Assembly (NCBI GenBank): GCA_951799405.1
Contig: OX637352.1
Coordinates: 10,240,820-10,304,819 of the forward strand
From: Agapetus fuscipes
Lineage: Eukaryota > Arthropoda > Insecta > Trichoptera > Glossosomatidae
Direction: 5' to 3'
DNA length: 64,000 nt
The notes under the pieces were generated by a model. The model saw nothing but the letters and a program-made list of their open reading frames with translations, was not told the origin of the DNA and ran no database searches. A program made the translations under genes and the position numbers. Of the stretch, positions 9,790-20,334 are shown one piece after another (positions within the stretch are counted from its first letter, which is position 1; every line of letters begins with the position of its first letter).

Positions 9790-10205
9790 TTCAAATTTGC
9801 TCTTTGCTGGGTTGAAAAATTCATAAAATTTTTCCAAAGACCGGCCACCAAAAGGTCCATCCAGCCTTACAACAACTGGTTCTTGTTTGAGAATTGGCGC
9901 TTTGTAGCGACGAGGTTCAAGCTCGTAAAAAAAAGGTCGATAGCTCAATAGGTAGAATGGCATAAGTAGCAAGTAGCATTTCATGCCCAGAGCAAGGGTT
10001 CGATCCTAAGGCTTACTCAGCCTTCACAAGAAATGAGAAACAGCCCCCTGGGAGCTGGGAAATCCCCCCCTTCAACTGAAAGTGGTTGGTGTAAGGCCGG
10101 CCCCCTTACCCGTCAACATAAATAGGTCCCGAATCGCCACATGCGACCCCTTCGAAGATAACGTAAGCAAGAAGTTACACTATATGTGTAGCTTAGTTGC
10201 GTTGC
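9790..10205 (+). mobile_element. family A SINE, 3' half with tRNA-Tyr-like module
   Basis: The copy resumes at ttcaaatttgctctttgctg, passes the body, then a second tRNA-like unit (ggtcgatagctcaataggta, then agggttcgatcc) and the long 3' segment ending tatatgtgtagcttagttgc. Confidence 0.8.
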
Positions 10206-10272
10206 GTTTGCAAAGATATTTTGACATTGAAAAATAATATTGAATGCATGATTACAAGCAAACACGTGTGAG
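10195..10272 (-). mobile_element. family B 3' fragment, antisense
   Basis: gtttgcaaagatattttgac and gcatgattacaagcaaacac match the 3' third of family B. It is truncated at the start of the next LTR-like block. Confidence 0.55.
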
Positions 10273-10520
10273 ATTGCCTTTACTATTTAATTAAAACTGC
10301 GTTGCTTTATTTTCCACAATTTATTTAAGATTCGGTTCAGATACCGAGTCACTTTACATTGGCGCATTACAACGGTGGGTTGATTTCTGAGAGTGTTGGT
10401 CCTTATTTTATAGTATCAATAAAGAACATTCTCGAATTATGGAGAATTACTACTTGCTAGATTTTGCCAGATCATTCTACCCAGCACTCAAACAATCTTG
10501 AACAAATTATAAGTACCTCA
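10273..10520. mobile_element. LTR-like sequence, related to the 2.27 kb solo LTR
   Basis: ttaattaaaactgcgttgct and attttccacaatttatttaa align with the 2272-2601 LTR, and aataaag occurs near 10,418. Ends and target duplication were not resolved. Confidence 0.35.
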
Positions 10521-10634
10521 CATCTTTTTATTTCTAAAGAGACTTCAAAGACTTTCTTATTTACACTGAAAAATTTAATTTGAAAAAATTGCAGTACCTA
10601 CACAATTTTAAAAACCTTTTGTTTTTGTATGCTT

Positions 10635-10770
10635 AACAAATATTGAAATATCTCGCAACTAAGCTACACATAAAGTGTAACTGCTTGCCTGCGCTATCCC
10701 CGAAGAAGTCACATGGAACTTCCATTTACGAGTCCAAAGTGCTACCACTGGACTACGGACCGGTCCTCTA
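10635..10770 (-). mobile_element. family A SINE, antisense, internally deleted
   Basis: The 3' segment (aactaagctacacataaag ... ccccgaagaagtcacatg) is joined directly to the 5' head (ttccatttacgagtccaaag ... ctacggaccggtc). The whole body between them is missing. Confidence 0.7.
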
Positions 10771-10929
10771 AATCTGATGTACAACTCTTAAACTTTTTTG
10801 ATTAAAAATTTACTTGTACCTCATATCAACAAACATTTGTTTGAACATTTACCACAGTCTGCAAACATACTCAAGTCCAACAGTATGAAATGTTATGCTT
10901 AAAGTCAACTTCAGAAAGAATAAGAAAAC

Positions 10930-11395
10930 TAACACAGCGCCTCTCAGGAGCGTTTTAATTTCCAAATATTTTCGATTAGACGTTACGGTTGAGTTTAAAC
11001 GCTTGGTGCTACAAAACTTACACGCTGTTTGACTTGACTACATGACTTTACGTTTTTAACTGAACGAAAAATATTACTGAAAAAATATGGAAACTGAGAC
11101 AGCGCCTCTTCAGAGCGTGTAAGATTCCATACATTTTTGGTATCGTTGAGTGATACATAATGTGTTATACTTGGTAGTATACTTCAGAGCGTACACATTG
11201 TTTGACTTTGCAACATTACTCTACGTTTTAAGCATACCCAAAAGTAGGACTGAAAAAATATTGAAACCGAAACAGCGCCTCTTCAGAGCGTTTTAGATTC
11301 AATACATATTTGGCATGGCTGAGTTGAACATAATGTTTTGTACTAGGGGTTCAGGGCTTACACGTTGTTTGACTTCGTCCGGCAAAAAATAAACA
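10930..11395. repeat. ~170 bp satellite-like tandem trimer
   Basis: cagcgcctct recurs at 10,935, 11,100 and 11,273 (spacings 165 and 173). Each is followed by an agagcg-type step, then catacatttttgg-like and ttgtttgactt-like segments. Single related units occur elsewhere in the window. Confidence 0.7.
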
Positions 11396-11599
11396 CGAAA
11401 CAAATGGCAACGCATAAAACAAATTTCCCGACAACCGACGAACTTTCACGAGCCAGTGCCGAGCTAGAATAGTAGCAACAATATCTCAGCATGCTCTCTT
11501 TTTTATTTTGTTTCATTATTATTGATCAAAGCCAATACCTCCTAATATTTTTTCTTGAATGTTTTTGTATATTTAATCTGTAATTTAAGTTAAAAGATT

Positions 11600-11770
11600 G
11601 ATTCGTATTTAATGCACGCCCATAAGTCAATACGGAAAGATTTAAGATACACATGCTGAATTTAATGTGAATTAACAAAATAGCGCAATCCTTAAATTAT
11701 TAATTCCCATTGGCGAATGTGAGTCAATTTTTAAAGTATGAGAGGTCAGCCTTGTATAAACCTCGATCAA
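11600..11770 (-). mobile_element. family B, old antisense copy
   Basis: aatgcacgcccataag, acacatgctgaat and gtatgagaggtcagcctt mark a strongly diverged copy. Confidence 0.5.
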
Positions 11771-11909
11771 TCAACAAAATCATGAATGAACTAAAATATT
11801 TAAAAAAAGTTACTATTATGAAAAAAGTCAATTATAACAAGATGACATGAAGAAAGTAAACAATTTGCAAGCCTTTTTTTATTCCAATTTAAACATTTTT
11901 CAATATGTA

Positions 11910-12150
11910 TGTCCTTGTTTTTAGATACGTATGAGGCTGACTATCCATACTGTACAAAATAGCTAAATTTGCTAATGTAAATCCTTTTTCAGGGAACGTC
12001 GGAAAGACTTTAAAGGTCATTTGAGATTGGGTTTTCGTGTTGTAAGTCCACATACGGCATGTGTAAGCGCAAATTTATACGTGTCTGCTTGTGGGAATGC
12101 ATGTAACACATCTTTGCAACATTGAAACTAAGATAAAAGATAAAATTAAA
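11910..12150 (+). mobile_element. family B copy
   Basis: gtatgaggctgactatccat through cacatacggcatgtgtaagc to tttgcaacattgaaactaag. The 5' end is slightly altered. Confidence 0.7.
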
Positions 12151-12404
12151 AAAAAATATATGCTAAAATGGATGTGATAATACTGCTACGCAGATTGCTT
12201 CAGTTCTACGATGAAAAATCTGTTTTCGGAACGAAAGCTTTATTGGTATAGTTCTCTATATACATTTATTCTATCGAGGGCTAGCATCTTATACAGTATA
12301 CCAGCCTACCTCCATTTATCCGAGGCGTCATGTAACAAAGAAAGACTTGGAAGAAAAAATCTCAATTTTTTTGTAGCTACAATTTGCACGGTCGAGTATT
12401 TCGG

Positions 12405-12470
12405 TGACGGGATAAAAAGGCACAGTGACAAAACGACAATTGATAGAACATCATTATGACAATACTTGAT
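12405..12470. repeat. GACAAAAC-type minisatellite fragment
   Basis: cagtgacaaaacgacaattg is followed by gatagaacatcattatgac, a few degenerate units of the GACANAACGACA type also seen at 13.87, 26.2, 30.5, 31.1, 34.1 and 46.2 kb. Confidence 0.4.
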
Positions 12471-12499
12471 AATACCAATAAAACTGTTAGTTGCAGATT

Positions 12500-12618
12500 T
12501 ATATTAAATTTAAGATTCACATAGTAAAATAGACAAGACAAGCAGGCACGTATAAGTTCGCGTTTACACATGCCGCATGTGGACTTACAATATAAAAATC
12601 TAATGTCGAATGAACATT
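12500..12618 (-). mobile_element. family B fragment, antisense
   Basis: gcaggcacgtataagttcgc and acatgccgcatgtggactta match subfamily I. The 5' half is lost at the junction with the family C SINE. Confidence 0.65.
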
Positions 12619-12621
12619 TTT

Positions 12622-12752
12622 TCGGTGTTATGGCCGAAGAGGCCAAGTGAGCTGATCTTTCTAACGTGTTTGGATTAGAAAAATTTTGGTTCGATCCCCG
12701 GCTGGGTCATTTGACCATAACTTTGACCCTGGTTCAACATTTGTTATTGGGT
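12622..12752 (+). mobile_element. family C SINE head (tRNA-derived), split
   Basis: ggtgttatggccgaagaggc forms an A-box-like head and ttttggttcgatccccggct is a pol III B box. The following ttgaccctggttcaaca is shared with other family C copies. The element is broken by the LINE stub that follows and resumes near 13,290. Confidence 0.6.
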
Positions 12753-13285
12753 GTGAGTAACAGCACCAAGATTAAGCTTGTCAGGAGTCTGGTCCACTCT
12801 ATTTTTCTCTATGCTGCTGAAACATGGAACATAAAAGCAGCAGAAAGAAGAAAAATTGACGCTTTTGAAATGTGGTGCTGGAGGCGCATGCTTCGAATCC
12901 CATGGACGGCTAGACGCACCAATGAGTCCATTCGTCGGGAGCTGCGTTTGAATGGCTTGACTCTGGCCAACATGTGTACACGCCGTATTCTTCAGTTCTT
13001 CGGACACGTTGTCCGTGGCAATGAGGATAGCCTGGAACGACTGGTTGTGATCGGTAACTTGGAGGGGAAGAGAGGAAGAGGTAGATCCCCCACACGATGG
13101 ACCGATCAAGTGAAGACAGCAGCAGGCACCTCGGTAGTTGGAGCGTTGCGGGCAGCGCAGTCGAGGGAGAGCTGGAGAAGATTGGTTGCTTCCACAAGGG
13201 TCACAACCCTCAGTAATGAGGAATAGGATTAAGAAGAAGAATTATTAATAAATAATTCATTACAATCAACAATAATTTATTATTA
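12753..13285 (+). mobile_element. non-LTR retrotransposon C-terminal stub nested in family C SINE
   Basis: The plus frame, open to the TAG at 13,224-13,226, encodes IKLVRSLVHSIFLYAAETW, IDAFEMWCWRRMLRIPWTA, QFFGHVVRGNEDSLERLV and KRGRGRSPTRWTDQVKTA. This is the conserved C-terminal segment of a non-LTR ORF2 lineage different from the RTE-like copies nearer the left end. The frame extends upstream into the SINE, so the methionine at 12,666 is not a real start. A short AT-rich 3' UTR follows. There is no RT catalytic motif, so it is a 5'-truncated, inactive copy, but with an undamaged frame. Confidence 0.75.
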
Positions 13286-13371
13286 ATTGATGATATTGAT
13301 ACGTGTTTCTGGCCAGGCAGAATAGGTTGGTGAATTGCATTCCTCTTTAGAAATCTATTTAAAAAAAAACA
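13286..13371 (+). mobile_element. family C SINE 3' end (resumption)
   Basis: tttctggccaggcagaatag, ggttggtgaattgcattcct and agaaatctatttaaaaaaaa equal the 3' end of family C in the same orientation as the head at 12,622. Confidence 0.65.
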
Positions 13372-13412
13372 TAAGCCCTGCAACTCTTGCTAACTTTCCC
13401 TGAAACAGGGCC
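13372..13412 (-). mobile_element. family B short fragment, antisense
   Basis: aagccctgcaactcttgcta and ccctgaaacaggg only. Confidence 0.5.
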
Positions 13413-13519
13413 AAGATTACGTGACACAACATCACTATGACAAAAAAATACTTCGCTATGTGCAAAGAAACACAAGGATAAAACATCACATTCCTAAAAC
13501 AGAACATACTATAAACGGC

Positions 13520-13716
13520 ACATCTAAATCTAAATCTAAATCTAAGCTGCAAAGATATGCATCATTTGAGATTCATATTAAATGCATTCCCACAAGCAGA
13601 CACGCACAATTTCGCGCTTACACATGCCGCATGTGGACCTAAAATATAAAAACCCAATCTCAAATGAACATACGCCCTGCAACTCTTGCCTACCTTCCCT
13701 GAATCAGGGGTGACAG
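13520..13716 (-). mobile_element. family B (subfamily I), antisense, 5'-truncated
   Basis: It has the reverse tail ctaaatctaaatctaaatct, the palindrome acatgccgcatgtgg, and the hairpin region cctgaatcaggggtgacagg. The 5' quarter is missing. Confidence 0.75.
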
Positions 13717-13861
13717 GGGCACATAAAATAATAATAATTATTATTTATTCATACAAGTGTTTTAAAGCATATAAACACAGGGTGCAGATTATTTAACTGA
13801 AGTAAGAAAATACAAAAAACATCACATGACAAAATATCGCAAACATCAAACCTGTTTTGTT

Positions 13862-13985
13862 TTGACATTGTGATGTTCTGTCATGTGCCATTCTGTTAGG
13901 TGTCGTTCTGTTATGTGACGTTATATCGTGCGTCGTAATGTTGTGTGTCGTTCTGTCACTGTGTCGTTCTAACATGGAACCGAGT
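13862..13985. repeat. TGTCGTTCTGTnA-type minisatellite
   Basis: Degenerate units such as tgtcgttctgttatgtgacg, tgcgtcgtaatgttg, tgtcgttctgtcac and tgtcgttctaacatgg, each about 18-22 bp. Confidence 0.6.
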
Positions 13986-14251
13986 ATTTCTGTTGTTTTT
14001 AAATTATTTTCCACAGGATTTCGTTTTTTCGCAAGAGAATCGTTTTTAAATGAAGGTGTTAGTTTTGGGAATTGCTTATTTTTGTACCTTCTCCTTTGTG
14101 CTCACTTTCGCTGGGATTACAATCACTTTTGAAAATAAAAATAGGAAAAAAACAACTGACGTTTGTCTTATTTTTAATTGGACTTAATTATTTTTTATGT
14201 GTTCCTCAAAGTTATTAAAAATATCCTTAATAAACTCCACCCAAATATGAA

Positions 14252-14636
14252 GGTAGACAATTTTTCTTAGCAGTCAAACGTTAAATAATCATGGCAACCG
14301 ATAACAAGATGCTTGTCGGAGAGTTGCTCTCCGGGATCTGTTGCCGTGGTCTGTGAGAGACGGAGCTTCCAGATGTTTTAGACATGTCTGCGATGGGCTT
14401 CTTCAGCGTAAAAGTAAAGCAATCACGGGTGAAATTAAGAAACAGATTTATCAACATCATCTTTTTTATCTTGACTTTCACGCTAAAAAGCGCATTGCAG
14501 ACATGGGCGAAACTTCCAGAAGCTCCAGCTCCCACAGACCACGGTAACAGATCCTGGAGAGCAACTCTCTAGCACACATTTTGTAATTGGTTACTAAAGC
14601 GAGTTGACGTTTGGCTGCTGAGAAAAATATTCTACC
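14252..14636. mobile_element. 385 bp imperfect fold-back element
   Basis: Ends ggtagacaatttttcttagc and gctgagaaaaatattctacc are inverted. Further in, gagagttgctctcc, gatctgttgccgtggtctgt and catgtctgcgatgggctt each have an inverted partner (ggagagcaactctc, acagaccacggtaacagatc, cattgcagacatgg). Nearly the whole segment can fold on itself, leaving about 50 bp unpaired in the centre. The motif gcagacatgggcgaaac recurs near 4.08 kb and, diverged, near 40.59 kb. There is no coding capacity. It may be Penelope-like, but that is not proven. Confidence 0.6.
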
Positions 14637-14644
14637 ATCATAGT

Positions 14645-14800
14645 TGGGCCAATGTTACTTCTGGTTCATGGAAGATTGACACGAGTCGCAGGGCTTATGT
14701 TCATTTTAGATTGGGTACTATTTTGTTACTCCACCTGAGGAGTATGTTTGTAAGCATGAATTTAATGTCAATTTTAAATGTTAATATCTCTTTCATTATT
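14645..14800 (+). mobile_element. family B, old copy
   Basis: gggccaatgttacttctggt, agtcgcagggcttatgttc and tttagattgggtact match the middle of family B. Confidence 0.5.
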
Positions 14801-14805
14801 ATAAT

Positions 14806-14912
14806 ATTGTTATGATTTTACTTGGGGATTATTTTAATTAAATAACGATTTAAATTTATTTCTCACGATATAGGTTACAATAAACTGTTCACTCTTCACT
14901 CTATTCTTACTT
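14806..14912. mobile_element. LTR-like fragment
   Basis: tgttatgattttacttgggg and ttaattaaataacg resemble the start of the 2272-2601 LTR. The far end was not found. Confidence 0.35.
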
Positions 14913-15004
14913 TTATTTCATTTTTATTTATTTTTATTTGTATTCTTACAGTGGTGTTCGCGCTACAATGATCAAAGCGACTCTGTCTCCAGCAGAATTT
15001 GTGC

Positions 15005-15311
15005 TCATATTTATGTGCCGCAGAGACGATTCGTGCATGTTCGAGATATTTTCCTACAGCAAATGGCTGGTCACGCCACAAGGCACGACCATGACAGGGG
15101 GCCGAAAAGGATTGTTCAGTGGCGGCCCAGGATGTCCAAACGGGGAGCGGGGAGACCCCAACTGAGGTGGCTGGACGGCACCATGGGAACTGCAGGCAGA
15201 GGATGGCTGAACACAGCAGCCTATAGACAGAAATGGAGAGGAAAAAGAAGACCTACGTCCAGAAGTGGTAGAAGAAATGCATATCGTTATAACTTAGATT
15301 ATGGATTATAG
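15005..15311 (+). mobile_element. non-LTR retrotransposon C-terminal stub
   Basis: Open frame to the TAG at 15,309-15,311. It encodes MAGHATRHDHDRGPKRIVQW, RPRMSKRGAGRPQLRWLDG and a degraded AYRQKW tail, the conserved zinc-binding-like C-terminal tail of an insect non-LTR ORF2 lineage. The same lineage, with internal stops, is at 28.44-28.70 kb. The 3' end cttagattatggattatag is the same as the family B tail, so the two may share a retrotransposition machinery. It is inactive and 5'-truncated. Confidence 0.7.
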
Positions 15312-15529
15312 ATATCAATGAACAAAAGCCTTTGAACTAACTAGGCTTTGGGACGAGGCTAGAATATCATGTCATGGATTCAGTAGATATGTAGGTATGG
15401 AAGGCTTTGTCATACAGAACATTCTGGATAACTTTAATTCCGCTCGCTACTGTCACGACCAATGGAGGTGATCTTATTTCGATAGGCGTAACATCCATAA
15501 CACGAATTTTTTTTATTGTTATTTTTATC

Positions 15530-15813
15530 TTCGTCTAAATCTAAATCTAAATCTTAATCTAAGCTGCAAAGATATGTAGGTATCATTTGAGATTCATATA
15601 AAATGCATTCCCACAAGCAGACATGCATAATTTCGAGCTTACACATGCCGCATGTGGACCTACAATATAAAAAATCCAATCTCAAATGAACATAAGCCCT
15701 GCAACTCTTGCCGACCTTCCCTGAAGCAGGGGTGACATTGGCAAAGTGAACCATTTTTTACAGTATGGGTGGTCAGTCGCATACCAACCTATCAGTCAAG
15801 GAATATTCAATAA
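15530..15813 (-). mobile_element. family B (subfamily I), antisense, full length
   Basis: Reverse tail ctaaatctaaatctaaatct, palindrome acatgccgcatgtgg, reversed 5' end atcagtcaaggaata. Confidence 0.85.
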
Positions 15814-16194
15814 TCATTTTTCAATTTATGAAGTGATTCAGCGGAAACTTTGTAGAGCTCCATTGGAAACAAAAAAGAAGAAAATAAACACTGTTTATTT
15901 TTATTTATTTAATTTTGTTAATACGAGTAGTAGTTTTAGTTGAACTTTTTATTTTAATTATACGTTAATGCATCTTGTTCTATTTACTATTAATTTAAGA
16001 CTGAGTAAACTTTGACAGAGCTTTGATTTTTTAGATCTGAAATAACATCGAAACGAAAAATCATTTCTGTCACCATTTGTAAGGATTGAAATGTTGCTAT
16101 TTGGCATTGAACGGATGTATTTCACAAGCACTCTTTAACAAACGAATTATTGAAATTTAAATTGGCAATATTTTGTTACATTTTTTAAAACTGA

Positions 16195-16258
16195 ATTAAC
16201 TACCTTCAGCTTACTATTTGAATCAGAAGCGTTAACCATTAGACTACGGACCGGTCTA
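16195..16258 (-). mobile_element. family A head fragment, antisense
   Basis: agcgttaaccattagactac and ggaccggtc match the reverse of the family A 5' end. Confidence 0.5.
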
Positions 16259-16299
16259 CGTAACATCGGTCGATCTCTAGTATATGAGCCAACTTTCAT

Positions 16300-16672
16300 A
16301 ATTAATGCACGCTCATAAGCAGACACGTATAAGTTCACGCTTACACATACCGCATGGGTGTATACAAACTAAAAATAATGATATCTTAAATGTACATTTT
16401 TAACCCTAAAGCCGACCTTCCCTGAAACAGGGGGGGAAATTTTTCATCAGGAACCCTGTGCGGGAGACTCCCTATATTGAAGAGACCCTAGGGGTCTATG
16501 TCACTTGTTGTAGTGCCGCAGACGTGGATGTGGCAGCTGGTGTTCCTTATTCAATTGCAGGGCCGTTAGCTGCGCAATGCTGTGGTGTGTGTTGCGTTGC
16601 GTGTTGCGTTGACATGGACAACGTGAACCATTTTTCCGTATAAGCGGTCAGCCTCATACCAACCTGCATCAT
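16300..16672 (-). mobile_element. family B, antisense, split by ~170 bp unknown insert
   Basis: The copy runs from aatgcacgctcataagcaga to cttccctgaaacaggggggg, is interrupted at about 16,437-16,608, then resumes with gacatggacaacgtgaacca and ggtcagcctcataccaacct. The insert is GC-richer and matches nothing else in the window. Confidence 0.6.
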
Positions 16673-16674
16673 CA

Positions 16675-17655
16675 TACGATCATCATTGTACCTTAATAAA
16701 ATGACTTTTTTTCACAATAAAAATTTAACTGTTAATTTTAACCGTATGTTAATTTAACAAATAATTAAACCCAAAGATAAAAGGGGTTGTTCGGAATGGG
16801 GCACTTTCCACCAAGTACAAAACATAAAGTTAACTCCCTGCGATAGCGTTATCGATAAAATTAACGCAAACTAAAACACTCACTGGGAGTGCTGTCGTGT
16901 TTTCCATACATTTTCTGATTTACGCGATCGGGAGGAGTATATTCAAATATTTTATACTCGGCATACAGGGGATGAATTTCCAATTATAAACCCGGGCAAA
17001 AGCAATCTCAAATATTCGCGTTTTTGCCAGCCCTGTCATCACGGATATTTTTTAGCCAATATCTGTTCTGCTCCAAGTACAAAATTACATTTAAACTTGA
17101 CCAAAGCGTTTCCCGAAAAATTATATGGATAATTAAATAACGCCTCTGGTGGGTGTTATATTTTTCATTAAATTTCGTGTGAGTTGAAACGTTATGTTTT
17201 TTTTAACCGAAATTTGTTTGATTTATGAGGTAGCTAGGATGATATTTTAGAAAAGGCTTTTAAAACTAAGCAACGTCATTTCTGTGGTATTTTAAAAATT
17301 GAGTTTTTTCAGGCATAGTATGGATATTATTATTCTATGAAAGAGCGCTGAAATATGTATACTGGCAAAGCTAATTTTTATGCAGTCTTTATTGTTAAAG
17401 TATTTCATATTTTTATAACTTGGTGATCAGGTCGACAGCTTAGATGGCAAAACGCTTACTAACGGTGTTATTCACACACAGAAAATCCATGGCTTAGCTG
17501 CCAGTTAACATGAATTTTCCATATAAATAAATAATGATCCATGGATCAACTGTGGACCTAATGCTTAATGAATAACGCTCTTTGAAACTGTTCCATTACA
17601 ATGGACTGTTTGATTGAAATAAAGCATTAAGTACCAACATAATATGTAGTTTGGT
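16675..17655. other. unassigned stretch with satellite-like fragments
   Basis: Near 16,865-16,920 (actaaaacactcactgggag, then ttttccatacattttctg) and near 17,130 there are segments resembling the 170 bp satellite. Nothing else was recognised. Confidence 0.4.
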
Positions 17656-17660
17656 TCTAC

Positions 17661-17922
17661 ATTGTCCCCATAGTGCTTGTTTGTCTTATGTCTATTGGAT
17701 GTTATTTCACATGAGCACTGTGTATGTGTACCTACTGGACCAATGTGTCTTATAAATGCTAGAAATTGATTATGAAAATACTAAAAATAGCTCTCACACT
17801 TTTGTGTTTTACGTTTGTTTTCTTAGCTCAGATTGTGTAGAATGTGATTATTAAGACACTTAAATTTAAAAATTATCTTTGAATTAAATGGTAGATAAGC
17901 CAAACAAACATAGAGGGACAAT
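17661..17922. mobile_element. family T MITE-like element
   Basis: The terminal inverted repeats are attgtccccatagtgcttgt and its partner caaacatagagggacaat, followed inward by ttgtcttat and ataagccaa. The 262 bp length and absent coding capacity fit a MITE. Related copies lie at 44.75, 46.70 and 55.61 kb. Confidence 0.7.
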
Positions 17923-18271
17923 ATTACTAGACAAATAATAGCAATACGATCGTCGTAACAAATAAAATTACATAAAAAACATGTTTTTTTTTTGTCTCAG
18001 CATACTTGAAGTTAAATACGTTCATCAATAAATAAAATTGTTTTTTTTTTATTAATAAATCTCTCAAACTAAAAACATACCTTTTAAGGATATATTAAAA
18101 AAAACATACATTTTAGGGACGCGCGTCTTAAGGTGCTGCAGCTCTTAACAATGTTTCTCTGCTTTATCCTTTATCGTCCGTTCTCTCTCAACACACTTTC
18201 CTTACATGATAAGATATAGAAGTCTGTATTTTACTTATAATGTTTTTTAGTAATATTACATACAGTTATAT

Positions 18272-18775
18272 TACAGACCAGTCCGTAGTTCAGTGATAAC
18301 ACTTCGAAAACTGAATGGAAGGTTGTGGGGTCGAATCCCGGCGGAGCACAAAAAATGTACCATTTATATTTTCAAATTTGCTCTTCGCCGGGTTGAAAAA
18401 TTCATAAACCATTACCAATCACCGGTCACCAAAGATCCATCCAGCCTTACAGAAACTGGGTCTTACTTGAGAATTGGCGCTTTCTAGCGACGACGACCAA
18501 GCTCGTAAAAAGGTCGATAGCTCAATTGGTAGAATGCTTGCATTCCATGCCGAGAGCAAGGGTTCGATCTCAATGTTTACTTAGCCTTCACAAGAAATGA
18601 GAACCAGCCCCCCCGGGAGTTGGAAAACCCCCACTTTAACTGAAAGTGGTTGATGTGAGGCGGGCACCCTTACATGTAAAAATAAATAGGTCCCGAATCA
18701 CCACATGCGATCCCTTCAGGATAACGCGAGCAAGAAGTTACACCATATGTGTAGCTTAATTGCGTTTTTACATTA
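18272..18775 (+). mobile_element. family A SINE, full composite (two tRNA-like modules)
   Basis: The head ccgtagttcagtgataacac with B box ggggtcgaatcccggcggag, the body catccagccttacagaaact, then the Tyr-like module ggtcgatagctcaattggta with B box agggttcgatctc, then the 3' segment ending tatgtgtagcttaattgcg. The second module resembles the 5' half of tRNA-Tyr. Confidence 0.85.
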
Positions 18776-18879
18776 CAATGCCATGTTTAACGTAACATAC
18801 ATATTACAATGTAGTGTAACAGTACAGCATTCATCAGATGGGCTCATAATTAAGTCGTACAGCGTCACGGCATTATCTC

Positions 18880-18935
18880 TCGCACGCTATAATGCGGGGC
18901 CCCCTTCAGGGAGCGCCTCCGCTAGAGGGGGCCCC
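18880..18935. other. GC-rich inverted repeat
   Basis: gcggggcccccttcagggag and cgctagagggggcccc can form a strong stem in otherwise AT-rich DNA. The surrounding ~170 bp (18,850-19,050) is also GC-rich. No function is recognised. Confidence 0.4.
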
Positions 18936-19049
18936 TTTTCTGAAATAACACACGACCATGTTATGTGTAATGCCGGAGAAGTTATCTTGCGATTGTGGAT
19001 AATGCCGGGCTTGAGCGCTCCTCTGCGGGATTGTAAATATTTATGAGGT

Positions 19050-19815
19050 GTCCCCGAGGAGGATCTTTAGTTTTTATTGTACAGCTTGCGTGTATAAATT
19101 TCATAGTCAACTGAATAACGAGGATGTACTAAATATTCCGAAAATAGCTCAGAAATGTTTATGCTTGTACAAATGTTTCATGTATTAAATAATACAATCC
19201 TTTTCAAAAATTTATTTTGTGTAAGGATTTAAATCAACCACTGTTTTACATAATCTTTTTGTTTTTTTAAAGAGAGTACTAGTTAATTTCTTGTTTTTTC
19301 ACAGAACGCGATAAAATGCCATCATGCTGCAAATAAAGTGCATTTTTATTTATTTCGTTGATTGAAACCAATTTATGTTTACAGGTAAGGAAACCAGCCT
19401 TACTCAAACAACATTCCTTGAAGTGGAGGGCCTTACCGTTATTTTCAGTTTAGGCTGAAAATAAACAATACATTTTCTGGTACCTATATTAGTAATCGAA
19501 CCCTAACCCTCTTGCATGCAAATATAATAAAGATTACTTTTCACGTTTTTTTTTAATTTTATCAATACAATAAATATATTTTCCTTAATATGGTGTACTG
19601 TCGTTCATAATTATTTCAATAAAATAAAGTTTTTTTTATGCTTATTTTTCATTGGTTATTACCAAACCTGTAATCTTTAGCCAGCTATAATATCAAACGC
19701 TATAACTTGTTAGTAGCAGCCAAAAATTATTCATCATACAAAAATATGTACAATACAAAATTGTTTAAGAGTACTTAAAAATCTTAATTAGATTCTTGAA
19801 CACATGACTCTGTTA
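19050..19815. other. unassigned AT-rich stretch
   Basis: No coding signal or known family was seen. Confidence 0.4.
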
Positions 19816-19819
19816 TGAC

Positions 19820-20015
19820 TCAGTTATGACTCTGGATGAAATGAAAGAAGTATGCAAGGACAAGAAGAAGTGGCGGCTAATCTGCAGTGCTGATTTGTAA
19901 TGTTGGTTAATTAGTTTGCTACATTTTTTGCTTAATAAATTTTTGACTTTTTTTGTATAATATATTTCTTTTTAAGGTTTTGTTGTTTTCTTTTATACTT
20001 AAATGTTATTTATTA
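19820..20015 (+). mobile_element. RTE-like LINE 3' terminus
   Basis: The plus frame gives MTLDEMKEVCKDKKKWRLIC and then a stop at about 19,900, equal to the last residues of the remnants at 0.66 and 1.76 kb. An AT-rich 3' UTR follows. Confidence 0.6.
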
Positions 20016-20019
20016 CTCG

Positions 20020-20277
20020 TATTCCTTGACTTATAGGTTGGTATGAGGCTGACCACCCATACTGTAAAAAATGTTTCACTTTGCCAATGTCACCCCTGCT
20101 TCAGGGAATGTCGGCAAGAGTTGCAGGGCTTATGTTCATTTGAGGTTTGGATTTTATTTGTAAGTAGGTACACAATCAGCAATTGTAAGCGCAAACTACA
20201 CGTGTTTGTTTGTGGGCATACATCTGAGAGCTTTGAATGAATATATCCTTGCAACTTAGATTATAGATTATAGAACA
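20020..20277 (+). mobile_element. family B (subfamily II), full length
   Basis: From ttccttgacttataggttgg to gcaacttagattatagatta. Compared with the 5.28 kb copy it differs at only a few bases, plus an extra aggt after gtaagt. Confidence 0.85.
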
Positions 20278-20334
20278 CATAGTACTTCAAGTACAACAAA
20301 TTGGTTGCAAAATTAAATCATCACATAAACAGAA

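Noticed and set aside
18272..18570. tRNA genes on family A heads
   Set aside because: A and B boxes are present but no cloverleaf with paired acceptor stem can be closed, and the modules recur as parts of a dispersed repeat.
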